Part shown: piece after piece, positions 1 through 8,459 of the stretch
Layout of the letters: the number at the start of each line of letters is the position of its first letter
Numbering within the stretch: the first letter of the stretch is position 1
Assembly (NCBI RefSeq): GCF_965184065.1
Contig: NZ_OZ239098.1
Length of the DNA: 64,000 nucleotides
Reading direction: 5' to 3' (one strand)
From: Methylopumilus sp026399645
GTDB taxonomy: Bacteria > Pseudomonadota > Gammaproteobacteria > Burkholderiales > Methylophilaceae
Notes under the pieces: model-generated
Told to the model about the DNA's origin: nothing
Databases searched by the model: none
The model's input: the letters and a program-made list of their open reading frames with translations, nothing else
Position numbers and translations under genes: made by a program

Positions 1-675
1 ATTTTCGTTAATTAAGGATTTAAGTGTATTGCGAATAGTCTTTCTTCTTTGGGAGAAAGCTTCCTTAACAATCTTCCCAAACTGATTGATATTGTTAGCT
101 ATAAAAGGGTATTGCTCGTAAGGAATGAGCCTTACGAAAGATGATTCAACTTTAGGCTCCGGATCGAATGCCTCTTTCGGCACATGAACCAAATGCTCCA
201 TTGAAAAATAATATTGAAGCATCACTGATAGTCTCCCGTAATCTGAAGACGAAGGTGTTGCGATCATACGATCTACTACTTCTTTTTGTAACATAAAATG
301 AAGATCTTTAATAATTACAATATTTTCAATACATTTAAATAGGACAGGCGTTGAAATGTTGTAAGGTAAATTACCTACAATTCTTACTTTTTGGTCGAAC
401 TGATGAAAGTTAAAATTTAGAACATCCTCATTGAATATGGTAATTTTTTTTTTGGGGTATTCTTTTTCCATCCAACTTACAATATCTCGATCAAGTTCAA
501 TAGCTAACAGATGATTAGATTTCTCGAGAAGCGGTTTTGTAAGCGCCCCAAGGCCAGGACCTATTTCAATAAGAGCATCATCTAGAAGAGGGTTGATTGA
601 TTGAATGATTGAATGAATAATCGAAGCATCTTTGAGAAAATTTTGCCCAAATTTTTTCTTAGCAATATGTTTCAT
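1..675 (-). CDS. rsmA: 16S rRNA (adenine(1518)-N(6)/adenine(1519)-N(6))-dimethyltransferase, partial at C-terminus
   Basis: SAM-dependent enzyme that dimethylates two adjacent adenines in the 3'-terminal hairpin of 16S rRNA during small-subunit maturation (KsgA). The 225 codons present are open to the left edge, so about the last 30 to 40 residues lie outside the window. Visible motifs are the N-terminal KKKFGQNFL, the SAM-binding EIGPGLG at residues 37-43, and the adenine-binding NLPY at 102-105. The start ATG overlaps the stop of pdxA (ATGA), so it is probably translationally coupled as the last visible gene of lptD-surA-pdxA-rsmA, a conserved proteobacterial order. Identification is firm; only the C-terminus is unseen. 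Confidence 0.95.
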   Translation of the reverse strand, partial: MKHIAKKKFGQNFLKDASIIHSIIQSINPLLDDALIEIGPGLGALTKPLLEKSNHLLAIELDRDIVSWMEKEYPKKKITIFNEDVLNFNFHQFDQKVRIVGNLPYNISTPVLFKCIENIVIIKDLHFMLQKEVVDRMIATPSSSDYGRLSVMLQYYFSMEHLVHVPKEAFDPEPKVESSFVRLIPYEQYPFIANNINQFGKIVKEAFSQRRKTIRNTLKSLINEN

Positions 676-1655
676 ACGTGAGATTTTTGAGCCAAATCGA
701 TTGCTAAATCAATTGCACTGTAAAAGCTATTTGGATCTATGTTGCCTACTCCAGCTAAATCGATAGCGGTTCCATGGTCCACTGAGGTTCTAATAATTGG
801 AAGGCCAAGGGTAACATTTACACCTAAGCCAAAATTAGCATGTTTAAAAACTGCGAGACCTTGGTCATGGTACATTGCCAAAAAGCAGTCAGCTTTTTGG
901 ATATACTTTTCTGTGAAAAGCGTATCTGCTGGGAGGGGACCCTCAATCAACATCCCTTTCAATTTTAATTTGTTGATGACTGGCGTGAGAATGTTAATTT
1001 CTTCTAAACCTAAAATGCCATTTTCCCCTGCATGCGGATTAAGACCTGCAACAAAAATTTTAGGGCTATTTATTTTAAATCGATGAATCAAGTCGCGATG
1101 AATTGTTCTTAGTGTTTGCTCGAGTTTTTCTGATGTGATCAAGCGACTCACTTGTGATAGCGGCACATGTGTTGTTACAAGTGCAACTTTCATAGTTTTA
1201 GAGGTCAACATCATGACTTCATTTTTGGTATCAGTATAATGCGCAATATATTCAGTATGGCCTGTAAAAGGCTGGCTTTCATTGATGATGCTTTTATGAA
1301 TAGGAGCTGTGACAAGCGCATCAAAAGATTTATTTAAGCAGCCGTCTAATGCAAAGTTTAGGACATCAATAACATATTGATTATTTTTAGGATTAAGCAG
1401 CCCTGTCTGAATGTTTTCGAAAGCAGGAATATGATGTATGGAAAGTGAATGATCGCCCTTATGCTCTATAGAAGTATTCTCATAAAATGTAATCGATTTA
1501 TTGAGTTGAGCAGCTCTATCAGCTAACGCATTCTTATCGCCAACCACTGTAATAAATGCAGGAAATTTTTTTGTGCTAAGAAGTACACAAAGATCAAGCC
1601 CAATGCCTGAAGGCTCGCCTGAGCTTATGACGATATGTGGCTTAAAAGAAGTCAA
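672..1655 (-). CDS. pdxA: 4-hydroxythreonine-4-phosphate dehydrogenase
   Basis: NAD-dependent dehydrogenase of the DXP-dependent pyridoxal phosphate pathway. It oxidises 4-phosphohydroxy-threonine, and the product is condensed with deoxyxylulose phosphate by PdxJ. The 327-residue length matches the family. Visible are GEPSGIG at 13-19, the phosphate-site region APIHK near 118, and the three metal-binding histidines H163, H208 (NPHAGE) and H263 (YHDQG), each three positions before the E. coli ligands H166, H211 and H266. It lies 9 bp after surA and overlaps rsmA by 4 bp, so it belongs to the lptD operon. The dxs gene in the same window makes the partner substrate. No odd features. Confidence 0.96.
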   Translation of the reverse strand: MTSFKPHIVISSGEPSGIGLDLCVLLSTKKFPAFITVVGDKNALADRAAQLNKSITFYENTSIEHKGDHSLSIHHIPAFENIQTGLLNPKNNQYVIDVLNFALDGCLNKSFDALVTAPIHKSIINESQPFTGHTEYIAHYTDTKNEVMMLTSKTMKVALVTTHVPLSQVSRLITSEKLEQTLRTIHRDLIHRFKINSPKIFVAGLNPHAGENGILGLEEINILTPVINKLKLKGMLIEGPLPADTLFTEKYIQKADCFLAMYHDQGLAVFKHANFGLGVNVTLGLPIIRTSVDHGTAIDLAGVGNIDPNSFYSAIDLAIDLAQKSHV

Positions 1656-1664
1656 GATATTAAA

Positions 1665-2981
1665 TTAAAAGTTGTCTTCTAAGCGAAGCTCTACAAAAGA
1701 GCGGTCTCTTAATTCTTGCAGCCAATCTTGGTAAGCCTCTTCAGATTTTCGTATTTTGATTTGTTGTCTCGATTGAATGCGAGCTGATTCTTTCGACATA
1801 TCTTGAGATCTTTTTTCAAGAACTTGAATAAGATGCCATCCAAAAGGAGTTTTAATAGGATCGCTGATTTGATTTATATTAAGTTGTTTCATTGTTTTTT
1901 CAAATTCAGGCACAGTATCTCCTGGATTGATCCAGCCCAGATCCCCACCATTGGTTGCAGAAGGATCTTCCGAATATTGCTTTGCCATATCCTCAAACTT
2001 TATACCATTTTCTAATCGCTCCTTAATTCCCATCAATTTTTGACGGCCCTCATTTTCAGAGGTAATTTCAGAAAGCTTAATTAAAATATGCCTTACATGT
2101 GTTTGCTCTATAACAAGAGGAGGGCTCGATCCTTTTTTATTGATTAATTTAAGGATATGAAATCCATTAGGACTTCTTAAAATTGGGGTAAGCAAACCCA
2201 CTTCTATTTTTTTAAGAGCATCCACAAATAATGTTGGTAAATCTGAAGCTTTTTTCCAGCCCAGACTGCCCCCCTCAAGCGCATTAGGTGTCTCTGAAAA
2301 TGCTGCAGAGACTTGCGTAAAATTCTTACCTGATTGAATTTGTTTAGAAGCTTCTTCCGCCTTATTCTTTAGTTTTTCAAGCTTTTCAGGGGAAACGTCC
2401 TCAGGAACACGAATAAGAATATGGGCGACCTCATATTCATCCTGAACTTCTTTTGATTGAGCATTTAAGAAATTATCAATTTCACCATCCGTAATAACAA
2501 TTTTGCTATCAACTTCACGCTCTTTTAATTGTGCAATTGTGATTTCATTTCTAATTTCTTCTCTAAATTTATAAAAATTAGTACCATCTTTTTCTAGCGT
2601 TTTTTTAAAATCAACCACATTAAGCTTATTTTTTTCTGCAATACGCTCAATAGTTTTATCAACCTGGGCGTCGTTGATTTTTAGTCCAGTTTGAAGAGCA
2701 AGTTGGATCTGAATGCTGTTAGCAATTAATCTTTCCATCACTTGTTTTCTTAAAACACTTTCAGAAGGAATTTCAATTTTCTGATTTTTTAAGTTGCTAA
2801 TCACCGAATTGATTTTTTCTTGTAATTCTTTTTCGGTAATAACATCTTGATCAACTACAGCGATAATTCGGTCTAGTTTTTGAATGCTACTTTCTGTTTT
2901 TGAATAACCATAAGAGCTAATTATCATGGCTAAAAGGATGAAAACTATTTGGAAAAAAGATATTAATTTTTTAAGTTGCAT
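1665..2981 (-). CDS. surA: Periplasmic chaperone / peptidyl-prolyl isomerase SurA
   Basis: Periplasmic chaperone that escorts unfolded outer-membrane proteins, LptD among them, to the BAM complex. I place the start at the Met giving MQLKKLISFFQ because it opens a typical signal peptide (about residues 1-26) and lies 7 bp after lptD; an upstream in-frame Met would overlap lptD and bury the signal sequence. The 438 residues comprise an N-terminal SurA chaperone domain (about 35-165), a first parvulin domain (about 183-282, starting AHILIRVP and ending FHILKL) and a second (about 296-390, starting RHILIKL and ending FGWHLIQVLE), then a short C-terminal helix region. Length is close to E. coli SurA (428). 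Confidence 0.95.
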   Translation of the reverse strand: MQLKKLISFFQIVFILLAMIISSYGYSKTESSIQKLDRIIAVVDQDVITEKELQEKINSVISNLKNQKIEIPSESVLRKQVMERLIANSIQIQLALQTGLKINDAQVDKTIERIAEKNKLNVVDFKKTLEKDGTNFYKFREEIRNEITIAQLKEREVDSKIVITDGEIDNFLNAQSKEVQDEYEVAHILIRVPEDVSPEKLEKLKNKAEEASKQIQSGKNFTQVSAAFSETPNALEGGSLGWKKASDLPTLFVDALKKIEVGLLTPILRSPNGFHILKLINKKGSSPPLVIEQTHVRHILIKLSEITSENEGRQKLMGIKERLENGIKFEDMAKQYSEDPSATNGGDLGWINPGDTVPEFEKTMKQLNINQISDPIKTPFGWHLIQVLEKRSQDMSKESARIQSRQQIKIRKSEEAYQDWLQELRDRSFVELRLEDNF

Positions 2982-2988
2982 ATTAAGA

Positions 2989-5280
2989 TTAGTTAAAGTT
3001 TGCCTGACGATTAACATCAGGAATTTGATTGACGTTTCTGAGGCCTGGAACATTCCTGTATAAAAAGTTGTTTAGTTTGTTGGCGTCCGAACCTATCGAA
3101 CCAATACCATTTAACTCAAGCTGAATAAAAAATGCATAATTTGGATTGGGACTTGTTGGCAATGATATTCTGTCAAAGATTGATCTTGCAACCCAGCAGC
3201 CGCCGTCATATTCTAATCCTGCTAAAACTTCAATAGTTTGCGAGCTCTTCAAATCGTAATTGTAGCGACCAATAGAGTAGAATCTGTTTCCAAGAGGCCA
3301 TTGACCCGCCGCATTAAAAACTTCTAAATCTTGATTATTATCAATAATATTATCAATCAATCGATAGCTTACATTGAGCATTTTTCCTGGCTCTGGATTA
3401 TATCGACTTCCAAGCGTGCTTCTTAATAAACTGTTAGAGGTTGGGTCAAATTGAAACATTGCATCTAGGTTAAGTGAATTTGGTAATTTTGCTGATGCAC
3501 CCATAAAAATATCTGAATTTGCTTTTTTAGCTTCTATAAGATCATTACCAAAGATTCTTCTGTCTTCAAAATAATATCTTTGAGCAATTATTGCAGATAA
3601 TCTCTCCTTACCATTTTTATCTAAAAATTTAGATGTTAATGATGCAGTTAATTGATTTGCATCATTTATTCGATCTTGCCCATTATATTGATTCTCATAA
3701 AATAAAGTTTGCATATTTAGATCAGCAAGGCCTGAGTCAAAGTTAGGCAATACTGATTGATCTTTATATGGAATGTAGACATAAAATAATCTCGGCTCAA
3801 GCGTGTTTGTATAATTTTGATTTAAAAAATTTATATTTCTGTCAAGATAAACACCGCTATCCAAAGAGAAAATTGGTGTGACTATATCTTTGTTATTATC
3901 AGATGAATTGTTAAGATTATAAGATCTAATATTTGCAGAAACTTTCGGTTTAATATATCCGTATTCAGAGGTGAGTGGAACAGTGATTGCTGGAGTCATT
4001 GCAAATCTGCTCCCAGTAATCTTTTCCGCATCTGTGAATGTTGATGCGAACTTATCATCCCTTTCAAAAAGAGTCCATTGTGACTTAAGGTCTAATATGA
4101 AATTATCGTAGTCTTTTTTCCCCGAGAGATTGACTTGTGGAAGTCTTTGATATGGAGAATTTGATGCATTTGTTAATGTCTGATATTTTTCAGTTAGTAA
4201 GTTTAATTTCCAAATATCACCCGAATAATTTAGATTTACTCTTTGAGGTAAATTAACCACGCTAGTAACTTGAATCATAGTGGCTAAATCAGAAAAGTAA
4301 GTATTATCTGATACTTTTTGAAGATCATAAGATCCTGACCAACCCCTACCAAATTGATGCTGATGATTAAGTTTTAAAAAATATCTATTATCTTGACCGC
4401 TAGATTGATCATGATTCATATATTGAAGTTGATTAATTCCTGAATAGTTTTCGGTTAGGTAGCGAAACTCACCATCCGCCAAAGGCCCTCTTTTACCTAA
4501 ATACCTGGCTGTCAGAGTTGCATCCATATTAGGAGAAATATTAAAGTAATAAGGTACACGAAACTCAAAACCACTTTTAGATGTAGTGCCGAAGGTCGAG
4601 GATAAGAAGCCAGATTGCCTATTTTTATTGAGAGAAAAGCTTGTGCTAGGCATATAGAATATCGGGACCCCTTTGAAATCAAGCGAGGCATGTGAGGCTT
4701 TTACTTGGTCTTTTTTTGTATCAATTTCCATATTTTTAGATTTAATATACCAGTCATTGGAATCTACCTCACACGTGGTTAATCTGCTGGATTCAAGTTT
4801 TGTCTTATTTTCGCCTTCAAAAAAAATTGCTTTAGCATCACCTCGGAAGTCATAATAACGTTTGGTAACTTGAATGCCTTTTTGAACGATCGTTTCTTCT
4901 TTTTTATCAGGCTTTATATTAAAGGTCACATCCTCCATCTTCCCAGTCTGGTCGCTTAATCTATAATTAAGCTTTGTGCCAGAAAGAGAAATTTTTTCTA
5001 GGTCTATGGATGTATTTCCTTGTGTAATGAGTTTTTCTGAAATTTGATCATACTCAATCACTTCAGCTTTGATAGTTTTATTGCCTTTTTTGAGAATAGC
5101 ATTCCCTTTAGCTTTCATTTTTCTATCAAGAAGCGTTTCAAGGCTATCCCCTTCAATTTCCACTGATTCCTGAAAAATTTCTGAAGATTGTTTTTCGCTT
5201 ACCAAGTCTTCAGCAGATGAAAGCTGAGGAAGAAGAAAAAAAAACACTAGCCATAGCGGTGAGATTGTTTTTCTATACAT
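2989..5280 (-). CDS. lptD: LPS-assembly protein LptD (outer-membrane barrel)
   Basis: Outer-membrane translocon that inserts lipopolysaccharide into the outer leaflet together with the lipoprotein LptE. I chose the second Met (MYRKTISPLW) because a signal peptide follows at once, ending near LSSAED; a start seven codons upstream is also open. The 763 residues show an OstA/LptA-like beta-jellyroll (about 40-190) and a long beta-barrel with many aromatic strands. The protein has only two cysteines, C170 (LTTCE) and C695 (GGCW). E. coli LptD has four, forming two inter-domain disulfides, so only one such bond is possible here. It is first in the surA-pdxA-rsmA operon and divergent from amgK, the same arrangement as in pseudomonads. 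Confidence 0.95.
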   Translation of the reverse strand: MYRKTISPLWLVFFFLLPQLSSAEDLVSEKQSSEIFQESVEIEGDSLETLLDRKMKAKGNAILKKGNKTIKAEVIEYDQISEKLITQGNTSIDLEKISLSGTKLNYRLSDQTGKMEDVTFNIKPDKKEETIVQKGIQVTKRYYDFRGDAKAIFFEGENKTKLESSRLTTCEVDSNDWYIKSKNMEIDTKKDQVKASHASLDFKGVPIFYMPSTSFSLNKNRQSGFLSSTFGTTSKSGFEFRVPYYFNISPNMDATLTARYLGKRGPLADGEFRYLTENYSGINQLQYMNHDQSSGQDNRYFLKLNHQHQFGRGWSGSYDLQKVSDNTYFSDLATMIQVTSVVNLPQRVNLNYSGDIWKLNLLTEKYQTLTNASNSPYQRLPQVNLSGKKDYDNFILDLKSQWTLFERDDKFASTFTDAEKITGSRFAMTPAITVPLTSEYGYIKPKVSANIRSYNLNNSSDNNKDIVTPIFSLDSGVYLDRNINFLNQNYTNTLEPRLFYVYIPYKDQSVLPNFDSGLADLNMQTLFYENQYNGQDRINDANQLTASLTSKFLDKNGKERLSAIIAQRYYFEDRRIFGNDLIEAKKANSDIFMGASAKLPNSLNLDAMFQFDPTSNSLLRSTLGSRYNPEPGKMLNVSYRLIDNIIDNNQDLEVFNAAGQWPLGNRFYSIGRYNYDLKSSQTIEVLAGLEYDGGCWVARSIFDRISLPTSPNPNYAFFIQLELNGIGSIGSDANKLNNFLYRNVPGLRNVNQIPDVNRQANFN

Positions 5281-5472
5281 GGAATTTTGCTGAGGGAGCA
5301 AGTAGGGGTGCTATAGTTTTAATTTTGAATATTTCATAAACGTTAAAATCTCATATTTTAGATATTTTATCAACTTAAATTTATTAATAATCAGGTAGTT
5401 ATATAACTTACTTCATTAAGCTAATTGCTTAAAACGTACAATTTTTTTAAAAATTTATAGGTATTTTTTATT
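5281..5472. promoter_or_regulatory. Divergent intergenic region between lptD and amgK
   Basis: This 192-bp AT-rich gap separates two divergently transcribed operons, so both promoters should lie here. I see no well-spaced -35/-10 pair and no clear inverted repeat or operator, and no small reading frame with a ribosome-binding site. It is listed because it must hold the lptD and amgK start signals; the exact elements cannot be read from sequence alone. Confidence 0.4.
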
Positions 5473-6453
5473 GTGACTCGCGAAATTCAGATTGCTACGT
5501 GGTTAAATAAAGCACTTAAAAATCAAGAGTATACGATAAATCCTGCTTCTTCAGACGCTAGTTTTCGTCGTTATTTCCGCATTGTTTCAAATAATCAGTC
5601 TTATATCTTAATGGACGCCCCTCCTGATAAAGAAAATTCAAAGCCCTTTGTTGATATAGCAAATATTCTTTTTAAGGCAGGATTAAATGTGCCTAAGATT
5701 CATGAGGCAGACATGAAAGAAGGCTTTTTGTTATTGTCAGATTTAGGCAGTAACACTTACCTTAAAGAGCTCAATCATGAAAATGCATCATCGCTTTATA
5801 AGGATGCTTACTTAGCGCTTATTAAAATACAAAAAAATGCTGATACTTCATCAGTTAAACTCTATGAGGATTCGTTGTTGATGCAAGAGCTTCGATTATT
5901 CCCTGATTGGTATATAAAACTGCATAAATCTTATGAAATGAATGATTCGGAAAAAAACATTCTTAACTTAACTTTTGATTTACTTATCAAGAATATTCGG
6001 TCTCATACAGAAGTTTTTGTACATAGAGATTTTCACTCGAGAAACTTGATGTTTTGTAATGGAGAACAGGGTGAAAATCCAGGCATTTTAGATTTTCAAG
6101 ATGCAGTGAAGGGATCTATTGTTTATGATCTCGTTTCTCTATTTAAAGACGCTTACATTGTTTGGGAAGAAGAACAGATTATAGATTGGCTAATTCGATA
6201 CTGGGAATCGGCAAAGAAAAATGGGCTTAAAGTTCAGGAGGATTTCGCAGAGTTTTATAGAGATTTTGAGTGGATGGGTGTTCAAAGGCATTTAAAAGTA
6301 ATGGGTATTTTTGCTCGCTTAAATTACAGAGATCATAAAGCAAATTATTTAAACGATTTGCCTACCGTTGAAAATTATTTACGAAGAGCCTGCGAACGCT
6401 ACAGGGAATTGCGCCCTCTATTAAACATAATTAACAAATTAAGTTTGACATAA
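5473..6453 (+). CDS. amgK: Anomeric sugar kinase AmgK (MurNAc/GlcNAc kinase)
   Basis: Aminoglycoside-phosphotransferase-fold kinase that phosphorylates the anomeric hydroxyl of N-acetylmuramate and N-acetylglucosamine recovered from peptidoglycan turnover. It starts at GTG. The 326 residues show the APH catalytic loop HRDFHSRN at 184-191 (catalytic D186) and the metal-binding ILDFQDA at 205-211, the latter characteristic of the AmgK branch. It lies 4 bp before murU and divergent from lptD, as in Pseudomonas putida, where AmgK and MurU form a recycling route that bypasses early, fosfomycin-sensitive UDP-MurNAc synthesis. The role is assigned from motif plus context; substrate preference cannot be read from sequence. 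Confidence 0.88.
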   Translation: MTREIQIATWLNKALKNQEYTINPASSDASFRRYFRIVSNNQSYILMDAPPDKENSKPFVDIANILFKAGLNVPKIHEADMKEGFLLLSDLGSNTYLKELNHENASSLYKDAYLALIKIQKNADTSSVKLYEDSLLMQELRLFPDWYIKLHKSYEMNDSEKNILNLTFDLLIKNIRSHTEVFVHRDFHSRNLMFCNGEQGENPGILDFQDAVKGSIVYDLVSLFKDAYIVWEEEQIIDWLIRYWESAKKNGLKVQEDFAEFYRDFEWMGVQRHLKVMGIFARLNYRDHKANYLNDLPTVENYLRRACERYRELRPLLNIINKLSLT

Positions 6454-6457
6454 CCTT

Positions 6458-7141
6458 ATGAAAGCTATGATTCTAGCAGCGGGCAAGGGCGAAAGAATGC
6501 GCCCTTTGACTGATGAAATACCAAAACCATTATTAGAAGTAGCTGGTAAGCCATTAATAGTCTGGCATATAGAAAAATTAGCCAAGGCTCATTTTAAAGA
6601 AGTGGTCATTAATCATGCATATTTAGGTGAAATGATTGAAGCATATCTTGGCGATGGTTCAAAATGGGGCCTTAAGATTCAATATTCCAGAGAAGGTAGT
6701 CCGTTAGAAACAGCAGGAGGCATAAAAAAAGCACTATCGTTTTTGGGCGATGAGCCTTTTTTAGTTGTTAATGCAGACATATTTACTGACCTAGATTACA
6801 TTACATTAAAAAATATGAACTTAGATAATTTTAAAGGTCACTTAGTTATGGTTAAAAATCCATCACACCATATGAAAGGGGATTTTGTTTTAAAACATAA
6901 CAAGATTGAACTGGAGGGAAGTAATAAATTAACTTTCTCCGGCTTAGCTATTTATCGACCAGAAATCTTTGAAGAAATCAATATGGAGTCTGTTGCGAAG
7001 TTAGCGCCTATACTCAAGAAATTAATTGATGCGGGATGTATTTGTGGTGAGGAGTATCATGGGCTTTGGTTTGATATAGGCACACCAAAGAGACTGGAAG
7101 AAATTAATTTCTTTTTAAAAAATAATAATTTCACAAGCTAG
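6458..7141 (+). CDS. murU: N-acetylmuramate alpha-1-phosphate uridylyltransferase MurU
   Basis: Nucleotidyltransferase that converts MurNAc-1-phosphate and UTP to UDP-MurNAc in peptidoglycan recycling. The 227 residues begin with the nucleotide-binding signature AAGKGERMRPLTDEIPKPL (7-25) of sugar-phosphate nucleotidyltransferases, with a metal-binding VVNADIF near residue 105 and a C-terminal WFDIGTPKRL typical of this group. It is shorter than glucose-1-phosphate thymidylyltransferases and lacks their C-terminal helix domain, as expected for MurU. It directly follows amgK, which supplies its substrate, and this pairing decides between MurU and a mannose-1-phosphate guanylyltransferase-like enzyme. 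Probably co-transcribed with pepP 7 bp downstream. Confidence 0.87.
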   Translation: MKAMILAAGKGERMRPLTDEIPKPLLEVAGKPLIVWHIEKLAKAHFKEVVINHAYLGEMIEAYLGDGSKWGLKIQYSREGSPLETAGGIKKALSFLGDEPFLVVNADIFTDLDYITLKNMNLDNFKGHLVMVKNPSHHMKGDFVLKHNKIELEGSNKLTFSGLAIYRPEIFEEINMESVAKLAPILKKLIDAGCICGEEYHGLWFDIGTPKRLEEINFFLKNNNFTS

Positions 7142-7148
7142 ATTAAAT

Positions 7149-8459
7149 ATGAACAATAAAGATTATAAAGAATTTAAAAAAAGGAGAGATGCTCTAGCCA
7201 ATAAAATTAGTGATGGCATAGCTATCATTTTTAATGCTAGTGAAACCATTAGAAATCGAGATAGTCATTACCCTTATCGATCTGATAGCTATTTCCATTA
7301 TTTCTCAGGATTTAATGAGCCACAATCTGCGCTAGTTATTTTGGGCGGAAAATCCCCAAAAACGATTCTATTTTGTCGTAACAAAAACGTTGATATGGAA
7401 ATCTGGAACGGTTTCATATATGGACCTAAAGAAGCGAAAGAACTTTTTCTATTTGATGAGGCTTACGATATCAAATTACTTGATGAGATTGTTTTAAAAG
7501 AAATTCCAGGACACCAGAAAATATATCATCGAATAGGTCAAGATGTTTTGATTGATCAAAAAATTAATGATTGGATAAAACAATTAAAAGAAAAAGGTAG
7601 GGCTGGAGTTCGAGCGCCCCATGAAATTCAGGATATTAGTTATATAGCAGATGAAATGCGACTTATAAAAAGTGATTTTGAAATTGACATGATGCGACAT
7701 TCAGCAAAGATTGCATCTTTAGCACACAATCGCGCAATGAAATTTGTAAAGCCTCATATGTATGAATATGAACTTGAGGCTGAAATTATGCATGAATTCA
7801 TGTCTCAAGGAATTCGTTCGCCAGCATATCAATCCATTATTGCCGCTGGGGGAAATGCATGCACATTGCATTATATTAATAATAACTCTGAGATTAAAGA
7901 TGGCGATCTTATCTTAATAGATGCAGGATGTGAGTTAGAAGGATATGCATCCGACATAACAAGAACGTTTCCTGCAAACGGAAAATATACAAAAATACAA
8001 ACAGATTTTTATCAAATGGTATTAGATGCTCAAAGTGCGGCCTTAAAAATGATATCTCCGAAACATCACTGGAATGAGCCTCATGAGGCAGCTTTATCAG
8101 TTCTAATTGATGGGTTTAGAGACTTTGGTTTATGCCAGGGAAGCCGCGAAGAAATTTATGAAACAGGGGCTTATAAAGAATTCTATATGCATAGAACAGG
8201 TCACTGGCTAGGCCTTGATGTCCATGATGCGGGTGAATATAAAAATGTTTCAAAAGAATGGAAACAGCTAACACCAGGTATGACATTAACTGTGGAGCCG
8301 GGTTGCTATATTCGGCCCTCTTCAAAAGTACCTAAGGAATTTTGGAATATTGGTATCAGAATTGAAGACGACGTTTTGGTGACGCAAGATGGTCATGAAG
8401 TACTTACTAAAGACAGTCCAAAAACAATAGAATCTATTGAAGCATTGATGGCAAAATGA
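7149..8459 (+). CDS. pepP: Xaa-Pro aminopeptidase P
   Basis: Cytoplasmic dimanganese aminopeptidase that removes N-terminal residues preceding proline. The 436 residues show an N-terminal aminopeptidase-P domain (about 1-150, with the DSYFHYFSGF region) and a C-terminal pita-bread domain. All five metal ligands can be placed: D258 (IDAG), D269 (SDITRTF), H352 (RTGHWLG), E383 (TVEPG) and E406 (RIEDD). Length is close to E. coli PepP (441). Its stop overlaps the ubiH start by 4 bp. The order pepP-ubiH-second hydroxylase is the same as in E. coli (pepP-ubiH-ubiI), which supports the identities of all three. Confidence 0.95.
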   Translation: MNNKDYKEFKKRRDALANKISDGIAIIFNASETIRNRDSHYPYRSDSYFHYFSGFNEPQSALVILGGKSPKTILFCRNKNVDMEIWNGFIYGPKEAKELFLFDEAYDIKLLDEIVLKEIPGHQKIYHRIGQDVLIDQKINDWIKQLKEKGRAGVRAPHEIQDISYIADEMRLIKSDFEIDMMRHSAKIASLAHNRAMKFVKPHMYEYELEAEIMHEFMSQGIRSPAYQSIIAAGGNACTLHYINNNSEIKDGDLILIDAGCELEGYASDITRTFPANGKYTKIQTDFYQMVLDAQSAALKMISPKHHWNEPHEAALSVLIDGFRDFGLCQGSREEIYETGAYKEFYMHRTGHWLGLDVHDAGEYKNVSKEWKQLTPGMTLTVEPGCYIRPSSKVPKEFWNIGIRIEDDVLVTQDGHEVLTKDSPKTIESIEALMAK

